From Zhongshania aliphaticivorans (GTDB lineage Bacteria > Pseudomonadota > Gammaproteobacteria > Pseudomonadales > Spongiibacteraceae): DNA of 64,000 nucleotides. Positions 1-9,013 of the stretch are shown here, piece after piece. Every line of letters begins with the position of its first letter. Positions within the stretch are counted from its first letter, which is position 1. The notes under the pieces are model-generated. The model did no database searches. It saw nothing but the letters and a program-made list of their open reading frames with translations, and was not told the origin of the DNA. Made by a program: the position numbers and the translations under genes. The DNA lies in contig NZ_CACSIK010000004.1 of NCBI RefSeq assembly GCF_902705875.1, positions 62,001 to 126,000 on the forward strand, in the 5' to 3' direction.

Positions 1-29
1 ATCACAATGTCATACAAGGATGGGTTGAT

Positions 30-668
30 ATGAAAATAACTTTGTTTGGGGCTACTGGGGCAGTGGGTGGCGAATGCCTACGTCAATCCTTGGCGGCGGG
101 ACATGAAGTGACCGTTCTGGTCAGATCAGCAGCAAAACTACCGGAAGAGTTCCGTAACCGTATTACCGTTGTTGAAGGGGATGCGTTGAACGCCGATGAT
201 GTGTGGCGAGTTATTTTGGCTGATACAGAGGCAGTTTTGTTTGCTATTGGAGTAGATAAGCAGTCTTTGCCAAATCTTTGTACTGATGTGAGCCGGCATA
301 TTCTTGACGCATTGAGAACGGAAGAGGGTGTGCGTTTCATTTGGTGCGGAGGTGGTAGTACCTTTGTTGATGAGGATCAGATTACCATTGGCGCTCGTTT
401 TGTACGGAAGTTTGCAGAAGTATTTATGAGTCTGCGACATCAAGATAAAGAACGACAATATCAATTGTTAAAACAGTATCCAGATGTGGAGTGGTATGGT
501 GTGCGGCCGCTGCAAATGCGAAAAACCTCGATGCGAGGGCAATATCGCATGGGTTTTGATCCTTTTAATAGCTTTTCGGTAATCAGTTTTGCCGACTGTG
601 CACACGCCATGTTGAGTATGTTGGAAGGTACTCGTTGGCGGCATAAAGCCCCCATTATCCAGTATTGA
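30..668 (+). CDS. NAD(P)-binding Rossmann-fold protein (NmrA-like/atypical SDR)
   Basis: The 212-residue protein opens with a Rossmann beta-strand and the dinucleotide-binding glycine motif GATGAVGG at residues 7-14, followed by the typical second strand VTVLVR. That pattern places it in the NAD(P)H-binding (NmrA-like, atypical short-chain dehydrogenase) superfamily. There is no signal peptide, so it is probably cytosolic. An AAGGA ribosome-binding site at 16-20 lies nine bases before the ATG, so this start is well supported. The substrate cannot be told from sequence; relatives act as oxidoreductases or as redox-sensing regulators. No operon partner follows, because cytochrome c5 has its own promoter-like region. 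Confidence 0.75.
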   Translation: MKITLFGATGAVGGECLRQSLAAGHEVTVLVRSAAKLPEEFRNRITVVEGDALNADDVWRVILADTEAVLFAIGVDKQSLPNLCTDVSRHILDALRTEEGVRFIWCGGGSTFVDEDQITIGARFVRKFAEVFMSLRHQDKERQYQLLKQYPDVEWYGVRPLQMRKTSMRGQYRMGFDPFNSFSVISFADCAHAMLSMLEGTRWRHKAPIIQY

Positions 669-739
669 TAGAAACGGCCTGTTATCCAGAGGCTATATTG
701 GCTATTTTTAGTTGCTTAGCTGATATGCGGTCAAGGCTA

Positions 740-769
740 TTGGAGTAATAGCGCGCATGCCGTTATAAT
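740..769 (+). promoter_or_regulatory. Probable sigma-70 promoter of the cytochrome c5 gene
   Basis: A perfect TATAAT at 764-769 is preceded by a weak -35 TTGGAG at 740-745 with 18-base spacing. The -10 lies in the loop edge of an 8-bp perfect inverted repeat (GCGCGCAT at 751-758, ATGCGCGC at 768-775). A second TTATAATGCG copy follows at 780-789. The motif match is seen directly; promoter activity is inferred. Confidence 0.45.
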
Positions 770-827
770 GCGCGCCAGATTATAATGCGGGGCTGCTAGG
801 TCTTGTAAGTAAATGAGGACGTTATCG

Positions 828-1262
828 GTGAATAGTGTAATGTTTAAAAGATTGGTTGCCGCCTTTGGTTTGGTGATGGTGTGTGTATCCGCTTGGGCGT
901 TGACAGATAAGCAAATTGCCGAAGTAGAAAGTCGTATTCAGCCAGCAGGTAAAGTGTGCTTGCAAGGCGATAATACCTGTGGCGCTGCGGTTGCTTCAGC
1001 CGGCGGTGCCGCGAAGTCAGGCGAAGAAGTGTACAAAAGTAGCTGCCAAGGTTGTCACGCAACTGGCGCAGGTGGCGCGCCTAAGCTGGGAGATGTGGCA
1101 GATTGGGGCAAACGTGCTGAAAAAGGTGTTGATACCCTGCACAAGCACGCGATTGAAGGTTTCAGTGATATTGGCATGATGCCCGCTAAAGGTTTATGTA
1201 TGAGCTGTTCTGACGAAGAAGTTATGGCGGCGGTTGATTACATACTTGAGAATAGTAAGTAA
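828..1262 (+). CDS. Cytochrome c5, periplasmic monohaem
   Basis: Small periplasmic electron carrier. Numbering from an upstream in-frame ATG at 813, a signal-peptide-like segment (FKRLVAAFGLVMVCVSAWA) is followed by the single haem-attachment motif CQGCH at residues 78-82. The likely axial methionine lies in MMPAKG near 122-123, and the cysteine pair C129/C132 is typical of cytochrome c5. I prefer the GTG at 828 as start because GAGGAC at 815-820 gives an ideal ribosome-binding site eight bases upstream, whereas the ATG at 813 overlaps that site. A strong terminator follows, so this is a monocistronic gene. It probably passes electrons to a terminal oxidase. Confidence 0.88.
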   Translation: MNSVMFKRLVAAFGLVMVCVSAWALTDKQIAEVESRIQPAGKVCLQGDNTCGAAVASAGGAAKSGEEVYKSSCQGCHATGAGGAPKLGDVADWGKRAEKGVDTLHKHAIEGFSDIGMMPAKGLCMSCSDEEVMAAVDYILENSK

Positions 1263-1284
1263 TCAGCACATACCTTAGAAAAAG

Positions 1285-1307
1285 CCGCGCACTGCGCGGT
1301 TTTTTTT
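1285..1307 (+). terminator. Rho-independent terminator of cytochrome c5
   Basis: A six-base-pair GC stem (CCGCGC at 1285-1290 with GCGCGG at 1294-1299, loop ACT) is followed by eight T residues. It begins 22 bases past the cytochrome stop codon. Confidence 0.9.
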
Positions 1308-1420
1308 CGTCTGAGGTTTTCAAATCCGTTAATGCTCCACTTTTTACCGGTTTAAGTGCTTGGGCTGCGCTGGAAACACCGCTACTCTGAAATCTACAAA
1401 CTGTCAGTGGACGAGTTTTT

Positions 1421-2344
1421 ATGAATCAGTGGTTGATTGTTGCGCTAGTGGTACTGCTTATTAGTGCTTGTGGTGGTTCGTCCAATGCAAACTCTGTCGA
1501 TACTGATAGCAGTGGTATGAGTAATGATGAGCAACCAGCCACAGGATCCCCTAATAACGGTGAGTCTCAAGTGCCGGCGGTTTATGGGACACCGCTAGCG
1601 AGTCAAATACGCCCTGGGGTAGAGATTACTGCCGACGGCAGTGCCTGCACGGGTAATTTCATTTTTTCGCCAAATAACGAGACCTTTTATATTGGCGTGG
1701 CGGCACATTGCTTTAGTGCAGATACCAACGACGGTACCGACTCCTGTGAAACCAATAATTTACCGATTGGCTACAATCAAGTCATGATAGAAAATGCGAC
1801 CCAGCCGGGCGAGATTGTCTATTCCAGTTGGCGAGCAATGCAAGAGGCAGGTGAAACTCCGGGCTCAGATGCCTGTGTTTACAATGATTTTGCCTTGGTG
1901 AAAATACACCAAGATGATATTGCCAACGTCCACCCTGCGGCTATCGCCTTCGGTGGACCGATATCTTTACATAGTGATTTGGCATCCGTAGGTGATAATG
2001 TTTACGCTTATGGGCGCTCCCCTTACCATATTGGCTTACGCGCGCTAGAGGCAAAAAGTGGTTCTATTTCAGCGATATTGGGCAGTGGTTGGGCCTATGA
2101 AATTAACACCGATAACGCGAGTATTCCCGGGGATAGTGGCGGCCCGATTTTCGGCCCCAATGGTGAGGCATTGGCAGTAACTAGCGTCTTGTCGGTAGGT
2201 TTAGGTGGCCTTAGCTTGGTTAATATTAGTAATGGCGTGGTAAATCTGGATAGGGCCTTACAGTATGCTATTGATGGTGGCTTTATTAATGCCAACACAG
2301 CATTAATAACCTGGCCTGATTTTTATCCTTCGGGCGACTTTTAA
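1421..2344 (+). CDS. Trypsin-like serine protease lipoprotein
   Basis: The N-terminus is a lipoprotein signal with lipobox ISAC, lipidated at C17, followed by a Ser/Asn/Gly-rich linker to about residue 50. The chymotrypsin-fold catalytic triad is visible: H96 in GVAAHC, D156 in NDFALVKI and S239 in GDSGGP. Several cysteines (C76, C97, C109, C152) could form disulfides in the envelope. It is therefore predicted to be an active S1-family endopeptidase tethered to a membrane. It lacks the PDZ domains of DegP/HtrA, so an ordinary quality-control role is less likely. The target is unknown. The gene converges on rep with a gap of only 13 bases. Confidence 0.82.
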   Translation: MNQWLIVALVVLLISACGGSSNANSVDTDSSGMSNDEQPATGSPNNGESQVPAVYGTPLASQIRPGVEITADGSACTGNFIFSPNNETFYIGVAAHCFSADTNDGTDSCETNNLPIGYNQVMIENATQPGEIVYSSWRAMQEAGETPGSDACVYNDFALVKIHQDDIANVHPAAIAFGGPISLHSDLASVGDNVYAYGRSPYHIGLRALEAKSGSISAILGSGWAYEINTDNASIPGDSGGPIFGPNGEALAVTSVLSVGLGGLSLVNISNGVVNLDRALQYAIDGGFINANTALITWPDFYPSGDF

Positions 2345-2357
2345 TAGAGCGTGAAAT

Positions 2358-4364
2358 TTAACCAAGCATATCGCGTAGACTGGCGAGAGTTTCTCCGCCG
2401 CGCTTTTGATTTTGTGCAGGATCGTTGTCGCCACGACCTTCCCATTCTAAGTCCTCCTGTGGCAGTTCAGCTAAAAATCGACTTGGATCACAGCTGGTAA
2501 ACTCGCCAAAACTCTTGCGTTTGGCGCAGTAGCTCATGGTAAGAGTGCGCTGGGCGCGAGTAATACCCACATAACACAGCCGACGCTCTTCTTCGATCAT
2601 ACCGTCGTCTATACTATTTTGGTGAGGAAGAATGCCTTCTTCGAGACCAATCATAAAAACATGCGGGAACTCCAAGCCTTTGGCGGCATGAAGAGTCATT
2701 AGCTGCACTTGGTCATCGCTTTCTTTTTCGTCTTCCTGACGCTCCATTAAGTCACGTAGCACTAAGCGGCTTATTGCGCCTTCTATAGCATTTTCACTGT
2801 CGTCGTCTTTTATTGATTTCTCTAATGAATTAATCAATGTGTGAACATTGGCCATTCGTCGTTCTGCAATGGCAATGGAGGAGGCGTTTTGAATTAGCCA
2901 GTCTAGGTAATCGATATCATTCACTAGTTGCCGCACAGTGGCTACAGGGTCGCCTTCATAGCATTGTCGGCGCAGAGCATTTAGCCAAGCGGTAAATTCC
3001 CGAAGACGTAAAACCGCTGCCTCGGGTAAGTGTTGCCCCAGCCCTAATTCATCACAAGCGTCGTACATGCTCACTTCACGATCGGTGGCATAGCGGCCTA
3101 AACCTTCCAGTGTTGAGGTACCAATCTTGCGGCGGGGTATATTTACAATCCGTAAAAAGGCGTTGTCATCTCCCGGATTAATGATGAGGCGCAAATACGC
3201 CATGATGTCTTTGATCTCATTGCGCGCAAAAAACGACGTGCCCCCGCTGAGCTTATAAGGTATTTGGTGTACCTGTAGTTTTAATTCTAATAGGCGCGAT
3301 TGATGGTTGCCGCGATATAAAACAGCGTAATTACCAAAACGTCCCTGAGTGCGGAGTTTGTGATCAAGAATCTCGGTTACGACACGTTCGCATTCGGCGT
3401 CGTCATTGCGACAGCGGATGATCCTAATCGGTTCGCCGTGGCCAAGCTCAGACCACAAGGCCTTATTCAAGTCATGGGGGTTGTTGGCAATAACGGTATT
3501 TGCCGCTTTGAGAATGCGGGCTGTAGAACGATAATTTTGTTCCAGTTTTACAACTTTTAGATGCGGGTAATCTTTGCCCAGCAATGCCAGGTTTTCAGGC
3601 TTTGCACCGCGCCAAGCGTAGATAGATTGATCGTCATCACCCACAACGGTGAGTCCGCCACGGTCGCCAACCAGTTGTTTCACCAAGTGGTATTGGGCGC
3701 CGTTGGTGTCTTGGTATTCGTCTACCAACATATAGCGTATTTTTTGCCGCCACTTTTCCAAAATAGCCGGTTGTTGCTGAAATAATAGCGCTGGCAGCAT
3801 GATCAAATCATCAAAATCTAAGGCGTTATAGGCTTTTAAGGCGTTTTGATAGCGTAAATATGCCTGTGAGCACAGAATGTCGGCCGGCCCTTCTGCGCTG
3901 GCAATGGCTTGTTGCGGGGTAATGAATTCGTTTTTCCACTGCGAGATTCGGTGTTGAATTCGGTCGGCATTGTCGCTCTCAGCACCGTGGTCTTGCATGA
4001 GTAAATCGCGGATTAAAGCCTGAGCGTCTTGGCTGTCGAAAATCGAGAAGCCGGATTTATACTGCAATGCTTTGTATTCGCTGCGTAGAATAGTCATTCC
4101 CAAATTGTGGAAGGTCGACACCGTTAAGCCGCGAGCGGCTTTGCCTTTAACCAGTTGAGAGACGCGTTCTTTCATTTCGCGTGCGGCTTTATTGGTAAAT
4201 GTTACCGCGGCAATGTGGCGTGCGGGCATGCCGCATTTTTCGATGAGGTAGGCCATTTTGCGAGTAATGACGCTGGTCTTACCACTACCCGCACCCGCCA
4301 ATACCAATATGGGGCCATCGATATAAAGCACCGCTTCGCGTTGTCTGTCGTTGAGTTTGCTCAC
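2358..4364 (-). CDS. rep: ATP-dependent DNA helicase Rep
   Basis: Superfamily 1A 3'-5' helicase that helps restart and clear replication forks. Walker A (AGAGSGKT) lies near residues 23-30, followed by the SF1 motifs including VDEYQDTN, GDDDQSIYAWRGA and the QLMTLHAAKGLEFPHVF block. The frame is open further upstream (to an ATG at 4439), but those extra 25 residues have no counterpart in the family. The GTG at 4364 gives MSKLNDRQREAV, which matches the usual Rep N-terminus, and a protein of about 668 residues, close to E. coli Rep (673). A separate UvrD is encoded at 41514-43685, and the TLHAAKGLEF variant and size favour Rep here. Confidence 0.9.
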   Translation of the reverse strand: MSKLNDRQREAVLYIDGPILVLAGAGSGKTSVITRKMAYLIEKCGMPARHIAAVTFTNKAAREMKERVSQLVKGKAARGLTVSTFHNLGMTILRSEYKALQYKSGFSIFDSQDAQALIRDLLMQDHGAESDNADRIQHRISQWKNEFITPQQAIASAEGPADILCSQAYLRYQNALKAYNALDFDDLIMLPALLFQQQPAILEKWRQKIRYMLVDEYQDTNGAQYHLVKQLVGDRGGLTVVGDDDQSIYAWRGAKPENLALLGKDYPHLKVVKLEQNYRSTARILKAANTVIANNPHDLNKALWSELGHGEPIRIIRCRNDDAECERVVTEILDHKLRTQGRFGNYAVLYRGNHQSRLLELKLQVHQIPYKLSGGTSFFARNEIKDIMAYLRLIINPGDDNAFLRIVNIPRRKIGTSTLEGLGRYATDREVSMYDACDELGLGQHLPEAAVLRLREFTAWLNALRRQCYEGDPVATVRQLVNDIDYLDWLIQNASSIAIAERRMANVHTLINSLEKSIKDDDSENAIEGAISRLVLRDLMERQEDEKESDDQVQLMTLHAAKGLEFPHVFMIGLEEGILPHQNSIDDGMIEEERRLCYVGITRAQRTLTMSYCAKRKSFGEFTSCDPSRFLAELPQEDLEWEGRGDNDPAQNQKRGGETLASLRDMLG

Positions 4365-4755
4365 GCGATTGCCGTGTCCTGCGCCGAAGTTGAGAAGGCT
4401 GAACATTGTAGCAGTGGCAGAGGAAGGGAAGAACCGCATTGGTGGGTAAATAGTGGTGTTACCGAGTTAACGGTTTACGAAAGATATGCCTGTTAATATC
4501 CCCCTAATTGCCGTTAAAAAACTATATTGGTTTCTCAAGGTTATCTTAGACTTTGATAGCTGGGAGCACGTGCGGAAGAAATCTCCATTGATTTTTACCA
4601 TAGCGGTTAACTGCCTACCTAGAGTGATGTGGGTATTCGATTTAGAAAACCCCCTCACCGTCTTGATCGCTAAGCTGTTTCAATTGGGTAGGCGGGATAC
4701 AATTAATTTTATCTGTTGGGAAGTTTAGCCCTATGTTGACGAGAGAGTGTGATAA
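4365..4755. other. Intergenic region between rep and the sulfotransferase gene
   Basis: This divergent interval must hold the promoters of rep (minus) and of the sulfotransferase gene (plus). A GAGAG stretch at 4741-4745 may be part of the plus-strand ribosome-binding site. An open frame of 80 codons at 4486-4728 has no convincing ribosome-binding site or recognisable motif, and I do not call it a gene. I see no repeat or RNA gene. Confidence 0.5.
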
Positions 4756-6033
4756 ATGAACCAAAGTAAGTCGACAAAAAAACCTTGGGAAGAAGGGCCA
4801 AGTTTTGGGCTTTGGATTCATATTGCGAAATGGTGTCTTGGCAAGGCTCAGGCTTTGGGTTTGAACTACCCCAATTTCTCTGAGCAAGCGTTAATGGCGG
4901 CAGCGCGGAAGAAAACGGGTTTAGATGATTTTGGCGACCCTCGCTTTCTTGAACCCTTCCGTTTGCGCTTAGCCTACTTTAAAGATAATCAGCGTTTTAG
5001 TCCTTTAGGCAAAGTGGCTGCTTGGCAAATATTACTTAAGCCGTTGATCAATCGTTTGCGTATTCAGGATTTGCTGAAGCGCCATCCCGAAATTCGTGAG
5101 CAACGTATTGAGCGTCCGCTATTTGTAACGGCTTTTCCACGAACGGGAACCACGCTGCTGAGCCAGTTGTTGGCACTAGACCCTGCGGCGAGGCCTTTAT
5201 TATTTTGGGAGACGATGCAGCCAACGCCTGATGAAGGCATTGTAGAGGGTGAACCTGATCCTCGAATCCCTCGCGCTAAGGCTGTGGTCGAGCAGTTGCG
5301 AGGCTTGATGCCGGCGCTCCGTAAGATCCATGATATTGATCCAACGGGACCGGAGGAGTGCGCGGGTTTGTTGGCCAATGCCTATATTCTGCCAATTTTT
5401 GAGGAAGATAATGATGAATATAAGCAGTGGATTGATAGTTTAAGTACCGAACAAGTTTGCGCTGCTTATGAAGAGTACAAGGAACAACTGCAGATTCTGC
5501 AATGGCAGCGAGGTGGTGGTCACTGGGTGCTAAAGAGCCCATTCCACTTAAATTGGTTAGATGCGTTATTAACCACATTTCCAGATGCTTGTGTGGTACA
5601 AACACATCGCGATCCAAAGCAGGTTCTGCCCTCTATCTGCAGTTTAGATGCAGTCATGCAGCAAGCGGCTTGTGATACGGTGGATTGCGCTGCGGTCGGT
5701 CGGCATTTGAATAGTCAGCTTGCGATCTCTTTGCAGCGAGGCATGGCGGCGCGACTTAATCATCCGGCGGAGCGGGTATTTGATGTCCAATACGCAGATT
5801 TATTGACTGACCCAGTGGCAGTAATACGTCGTATTTATTCGCACTTTGGATATTCATATTCTGACGTGATGGCAGAGAAGATCGCTGAATATCTTGCGAC
5901 GAATCCGCAGAATAAACACGGGAGTCATAAATACCAGCTGGCTGATTTTGGTCTAGCTGCAGAAGATGTAGACCGATCCTTTGGTGATTATTGTCAGCGC
6001 TTTCAAATTCCGCTGGCAGTGCAGGATCAATAA
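4756..6033 (+). CDS. Sulfotransferase family protein (PAPS-dependent)
   Basis: The 425-residue cytosolic protein contains the 5'-phosphosulfate-binding loop FPRTGTT near residues 128-134 after a strand (PLFVTA). It also has the second PAPS-contacting region in the segment ending HRDPKQVLPS, preceded by WVLKSPFHL. These are hallmarks of the Sulfotransfer_3-type family, which moves sulfate from PAPS to a hydroxyl or amine. The acceptor is unknown. Its stop codon overlaps the start of the downstream lipid A acyltransferase (TAATG at 6031-6035), so the two are probably translated together; that makes a lipid or envelope acceptor plausible but unproven. Confidence 0.8.
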   Translation: MNQSKSTKKPWEEGPSFGLWIHIAKWCLGKAQALGLNYPNFSEQALMAAARKKTGLDDFGDPRFLEPFRLRLAYFKDNQRFSPLGKVAAWQILLKPLINRLRIQDLLKRHPEIREQRIERPLFVTAFPRTGTTLLSQLLALDPAARPLLFWETMQPTPDEGIVEGEPDPRIPRAKAVVEQLRGLMPALRKIHDIDPTGPEECAGLLANAYILPIFEEDNDEYKQWIDSLSTEQVCAAYEEYKEQLQILQWQRGGGHWVLKSPFHLNWLDALLTTFPDACVVQTHRDPKQVLPSICSLDAVMQQAACDTVDCAAVGRHLNSQLAISLQRGMAARLNHPAERVFDVQYADLLTDPVAVIRRIYSHFGYSYSDVMAEKIAEYLATNPQNKHGSHKYQLADFGLAAEDVDRSFGDYCQRFQIPLAVQDQ

Positions 6034-7007
6034 TGAGTAAAGCAGAGTTACCTGATAATCACAGCACGCCACCGCCACCGCCACCGCCACCCAAGCGTTT
6101 GCGCAAGTTTATGCTGCACCTTATTTATTGCTTAATTAAGCTGTTAGCAAAACTGCCTTTAGGTAAGCAGCTCGCAATTGGTCGTGGTTTGGCACTCATT
6201 TTATGGCCCTTGCTGGGGCAGCGTTTGCATGTGGCGCGGACAAACTTAGCACTTTGTTTTCCGGATATGAAAGAAACGGAGAGAGAGGCGTTGTTGCGAC
6301 GTCATGTAGATGCTCTTGGTATGGGCTTTTTTGACTCTGCGGCGAGCTGGTTTAGTGAAGATGCGCTATTAAGTGATAAGTATCGGATCGAGGGCGCTGA
6401 ACACCTAGACGCGGCAATAGCGCGAGGCAAGGGTGTCTTGTTACTCGGCGCGCATTTTACTACGCAAGAACTCAGCGTACGAATGTTGAGCTTTCACTAT
6501 AAGGTGCATGGTGTTTATCGCCGCTATCCTGACCCGCTCCAAGAAGACATGGTTCTAAAGGCGAGATTACGGCATTTCGCTGATATGATTCCCAGCGATG
6601 ATATGCGTAAGACCTTGAAATACCTGCGCCAAGGAAAGATCGTTTGGTATACGCCTGACCAAGACTTTGGTGAGTATGGCATGGACCACAGTGTTTTTTT
6701 ACCGTTCTTTAGTATCCAGGCAGCCACAGTCACCGTGCCTGGTAGATTGGCGCAAAGTAGCGGTGCAGCGCTGGTGCCCTTTTTCTTTCGTCGAGAGGCG
6801 AATGGTCAATATTTATTGCGTATTCTGGCGCCGTTGGACGACCTTGCTGATGAGCCTGTTGAGGTGGCTAGAGAATTTAACGAATTATTGGAGCGGGAGG
6901 TCAAAGAAGCGCCTGAACAGTATCTTTGGGTTCATCAGCGTTTTAAAACACGTCCTGATCCATCTGAACCTTCGCCATATTCTTTAACTGAAGATAAACA
7001 GAATTAG
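6033..7007 (+). CDS. Lipid A biosynthesis late acyltransferase (LpxL/HtrB family)
   Basis: Adds a secondary fatty acyl chain to the lipid A precursor at the inner membrane. The HX4(D/E) acyltransferase signature is seen as H141 and E146 in AHFTTQE, and the protein has the expected length (324 residues). An N-terminal hydrophobic segment (about 25-62) would anchor it. The frame is open back to 5991, but the ATG at 6033 overlapping the upstream stop codon is the natural start. An unusual run of eight prolines at residues 13-20 precedes the membrane segment and is encoded by CCACCG-type repeats. The N-terminus is otherwise unlike E. coli LpxL, so LpxL versus LpxM specificity cannot be decided. 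Confidence 0.85.
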   Translation: MSKAELPDNHSTPPPPPPPPKRLRKFMLHLIYCLIKLLAKLPLGKQLAIGRGLALILWPLLGQRLHVARTNLALCFPDMKETEREALLRRHVDALGMGFFDSAASWFSEDALLSDKYRIEGAEHLDAAIARGKGVLLLGAHFTTQELSVRMLSFHYKVHGVYRRYPDPLQEDMVLKARLRHFADMIPSDDMRKTLKYLRQGKIVWYTPDQDFGEYGMDHSVFLPFFSIQAATVTVPGRLAQSSGAALVPFFFRREANGQYLLRILAPLDDLADEPVEVAREFNELLEREVKEAPEQYLWVHQRFKTRPDPSEPSPYSLTEDKQN

Positions 7008-7061
7008 TGTGAGTAATTTTAGCTAAGTTTGTTTTGGGGCTAATTGGTCAATGACCAGTAG

Positions 7062-8543
7062 CTAGATTTCGCCTCGATACAGCAAAGCCTCCCGTAAATG
7101 GCTTAGTGCTATATTTTCTGCCTTATCTAGATCGGCAATTGTTCGCGCAATTTTTACTAAACGATGATGAGCCCTAGCGCTAATCCCTAGCTTTTGCTCT
7201 GCGCGGAGCATGAATTGTTTGCTTGGCGTATCTAGTGCACAGAGCGTGGCCACCTCATCGGCACTGAGTCTGGCGTTTATGTTTGGGCTTCGTTGATACT
7301 GGCGGGCGCGGGCCGCGCATACCCTTTCTCTAACCGTGGCACTGGTTTCGGCTTGGCAGGATTGCTGCAATATTCCCGGTGGTAAGCGAGGGACTGTAAT
7401 GCGTAAATCAATACGGTCGAGCAGCGGCCCAGATATTTTTCCACGATAACGTTGTATTTGGTCCGGCGTACAACGACAGTCCTTATTCTCGTCACCGTCA
7501 TAACCGCAAGGGCAGGGGTTCATTGCCGCAATAAGCTGGAATTTAGCAGGAAATGTTAATTGTTTCGCTGCCCTAGAAATGACAACTTCACCCGATTCCA
7601 TCGGCTCGCGCAGAACCTCTAACACTTTGCGAGGAAACTCAGATAATTCATCTAAAAATAAAATTCCATGATGCGCGAGCGAGATTTCACCGGGTCGGGG
7701 GTGGCTTCCACCGCCGACTAGCGCGGCCGCTGAAGCAGTGTGATGAGGTGAGCGAAATGGGCGGTGGAGCCGGAGTGCTTGGCCAGCAACAGATTGTACC
7801 GTGGCAATGTCCAGTCGCTCGGCTTCTGTTAAGGGCGGTAATATGCCGGGTAATCTATTTGCCAGCAGCGTTTTTCCGGTGCCTGGAGGGCCACTCAACA
7901 GTAAACTATGGCCTCCGGCCGCAGCAATCTCTAAGGCTCGCTTGGCGCCTACTTGGCCTCGTACTTCACTTAAGTCAGGGTATTTCTCTGAATCAATAGG
8001 CTCTTCGCTGGCGCGTGCGAATGGCAAGCTGTGTTGACCGTGTAAATGGGCGGCAACGGCCAGCAGTGAGTCAGCTTCTCGAACGCCGGTGTCGTCGACG
8101 ATGGAGGCTAGCCCGGTATTGGCAGCGGGTAGAATTAAACAATGCCCGGCGATACTTGCTTGTACTGCAGCGGGAAGGGCGGCATCGACAGCACGTAATT
8201 CTCCGCTTAAACCCAGCTCACCAATCAATTCTAAGCTTTCAAGCGGTGCCGCAGGTACTTGGCCAGAGGCTAGTAAAATTCCAATTGCGATAGGTAGATC
8301 AAAGCGGCCCCCTTCTTTGGGTAGGTCGGCAGGTGCCAAATTGACGGTGATGCGACTGACTGGAAATTCAAAACGAGAATTGAGCAGGGCGGAGCGAACT
8401 CGGTCGCGGCTTTCCCGCACGGTAGCTTCTGGCAAACCGACAATATTGAAAGCAGGGAGTCCGCCAGATAAATGAACTTCAACGGTGACTAACGGGGCAT
8501 TGATTCCCAATTTGGCACGGCTGTATACAGTAGCGAGAGGCAT
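7062..8543 (-). CDS. comM: ComM/YifB family Mg-chelatase-like AAA+ helicase
   Basis: The 493-residue protein begins with the typical MPLATVYSRAKLG and has an N-terminal Lon-protease-like fold (about 1-180, with the PADLPKEGGRFDLPIA block). An AAA+ core follows, with Walker A SGPPGTGKT near residue 218, Walker B GILFLDEL and the cysteine motif MNPCPCGY. In naturally transformable bacteria ComM is a hexameric helicase that promotes branch migration during integration of incoming DNA. It lies 49 bases downstream of ubiK on the same strand, a common arrangement in pseudomonads. No other competence gene is in the window. Confidence 0.93.
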   Translation of the reverse strand: MPLATVYSRAKLGINAPLVTVEVHLSGGLPAFNIVGLPEATVRESRDRVRSALLNSRFEFPVSRITVNLAPADLPKEGGRFDLPIAIGILLASGQVPAAPLESLELIGELGLSGELRAVDAALPAAVQASIAGHCLILPAANTGLASIVDDTGVREADSLLAVAAHLHGQHSLPFARASEEPIDSEKYPDLSEVRGQVGAKRALEIAAAGGHSLLLSGPPGTGKTLLANRLPGILPPLTEAERLDIATVQSVAGQALRLHRPFRSPHHTASAAALVGGGSHPRPGEISLAHHGILFLDELSEFPRKVLEVLREPMESGEVVISRAAKQLTFPAKFQLIAAMNPCPCGYDGDENKDCRCTPDQIQRYRGKISGPLLDRIDLRITVPRLPPGILQQSCQAETSATVRERVCAARARQYQRSPNINARLSADEVATLCALDTPSKQFMLRAEQKLGISARAHHRLVKIARTIADLDKAENIALSHLREALLYRGEI

Positions 8544-8592
8544 GTATCTTCATCCTTGAAGGTAGCATAGCGATTTATCTAATTGGACAAGC

Positions 8593-8856
8593 TCAGTGAT
8601 TGTCGGTGGTTTGGCTTTCTAGTTGTTGGCTGAGTTCGGCTAATTGCTTTTCTAGGGCTTCCAGTTTACTGCGGGTGCGGTTGAGTACGGCAACCTGTGC
8701 GTCAAACTCATCACGCGACACCATATTTAAACGACTAAAGCCACCTTGCAATAAAACCTGCACCTTTTCTTCAATATCGTGCTGTATTTCAGGTCCATTA
8801 TTTATTAACTTACTAGCTTGCTGTGCTAATTGAGCCATAAAATCGGGTTTTGTCAT
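8593..8856 (-). CDS. ubiK: UbiK (YqiC) ubiquinone biosynthesis accessory factor
   Basis: The 87-residue protein matches the UbiK/BMFP family. It has an amphipathic N-terminal helix (FMAQLAQQASKLINN), the conserved core FSRLNMVSRDEFDAQ and a C-terminal coiled coil (LNRTRSKLEALEKQLAELSQQLE) that trimerises. In relatives it binds UbiJ and membranes and is needed for efficient ubiquinone synthesis under oxygen. It is transcribed towards comM, 49 bases downstream, and diverges from the lipoprotein gene at 9014. Confidence 0.9.
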   Translation of the reverse strand: MTKPDFMAQLAQQASKLINNGPEIQHDIEEKVQVLLQGGFSRLNMVSRDEFDAQVAVLNRTRSKLEALEKQLAELSQQLESQTTDNH

Positions 8857-9013
8857 TGTGATGTCCTCAAGTATTGTTCAAGTGTAGCGTTATTAGCCCC
8901 TGTTGGCACCTCTACCATGGTTGCCGCTTACGTTGATTGTCACTTGTTTGTGGTAGTGTGTAATAGATTGGGTAAAATAGATTGAATCCACCTGTTTTTA
9001 TGAGGAATTGTTA

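Noticed and set aside
2358..4364. A second UvrD gene
   Set aside because: Length (about 668 residues), the N-terminus and the lack of the Tudor-like tail mark it as Rep; uvrD itself is at 41514-43685.
4486..4728. An 80-codon plus-strand frame between rep and the sulfotransferase gene
   Set aside because: No Shine-Dalgarno or conserved motif, and it covers the divergent promoter interval.
6060..6095. CCACCG repeats as a phase-variation switch
   Set aside because: The repeat unit is a multiple of three bases, so slippage would keep the reading frame; only linker length would change.
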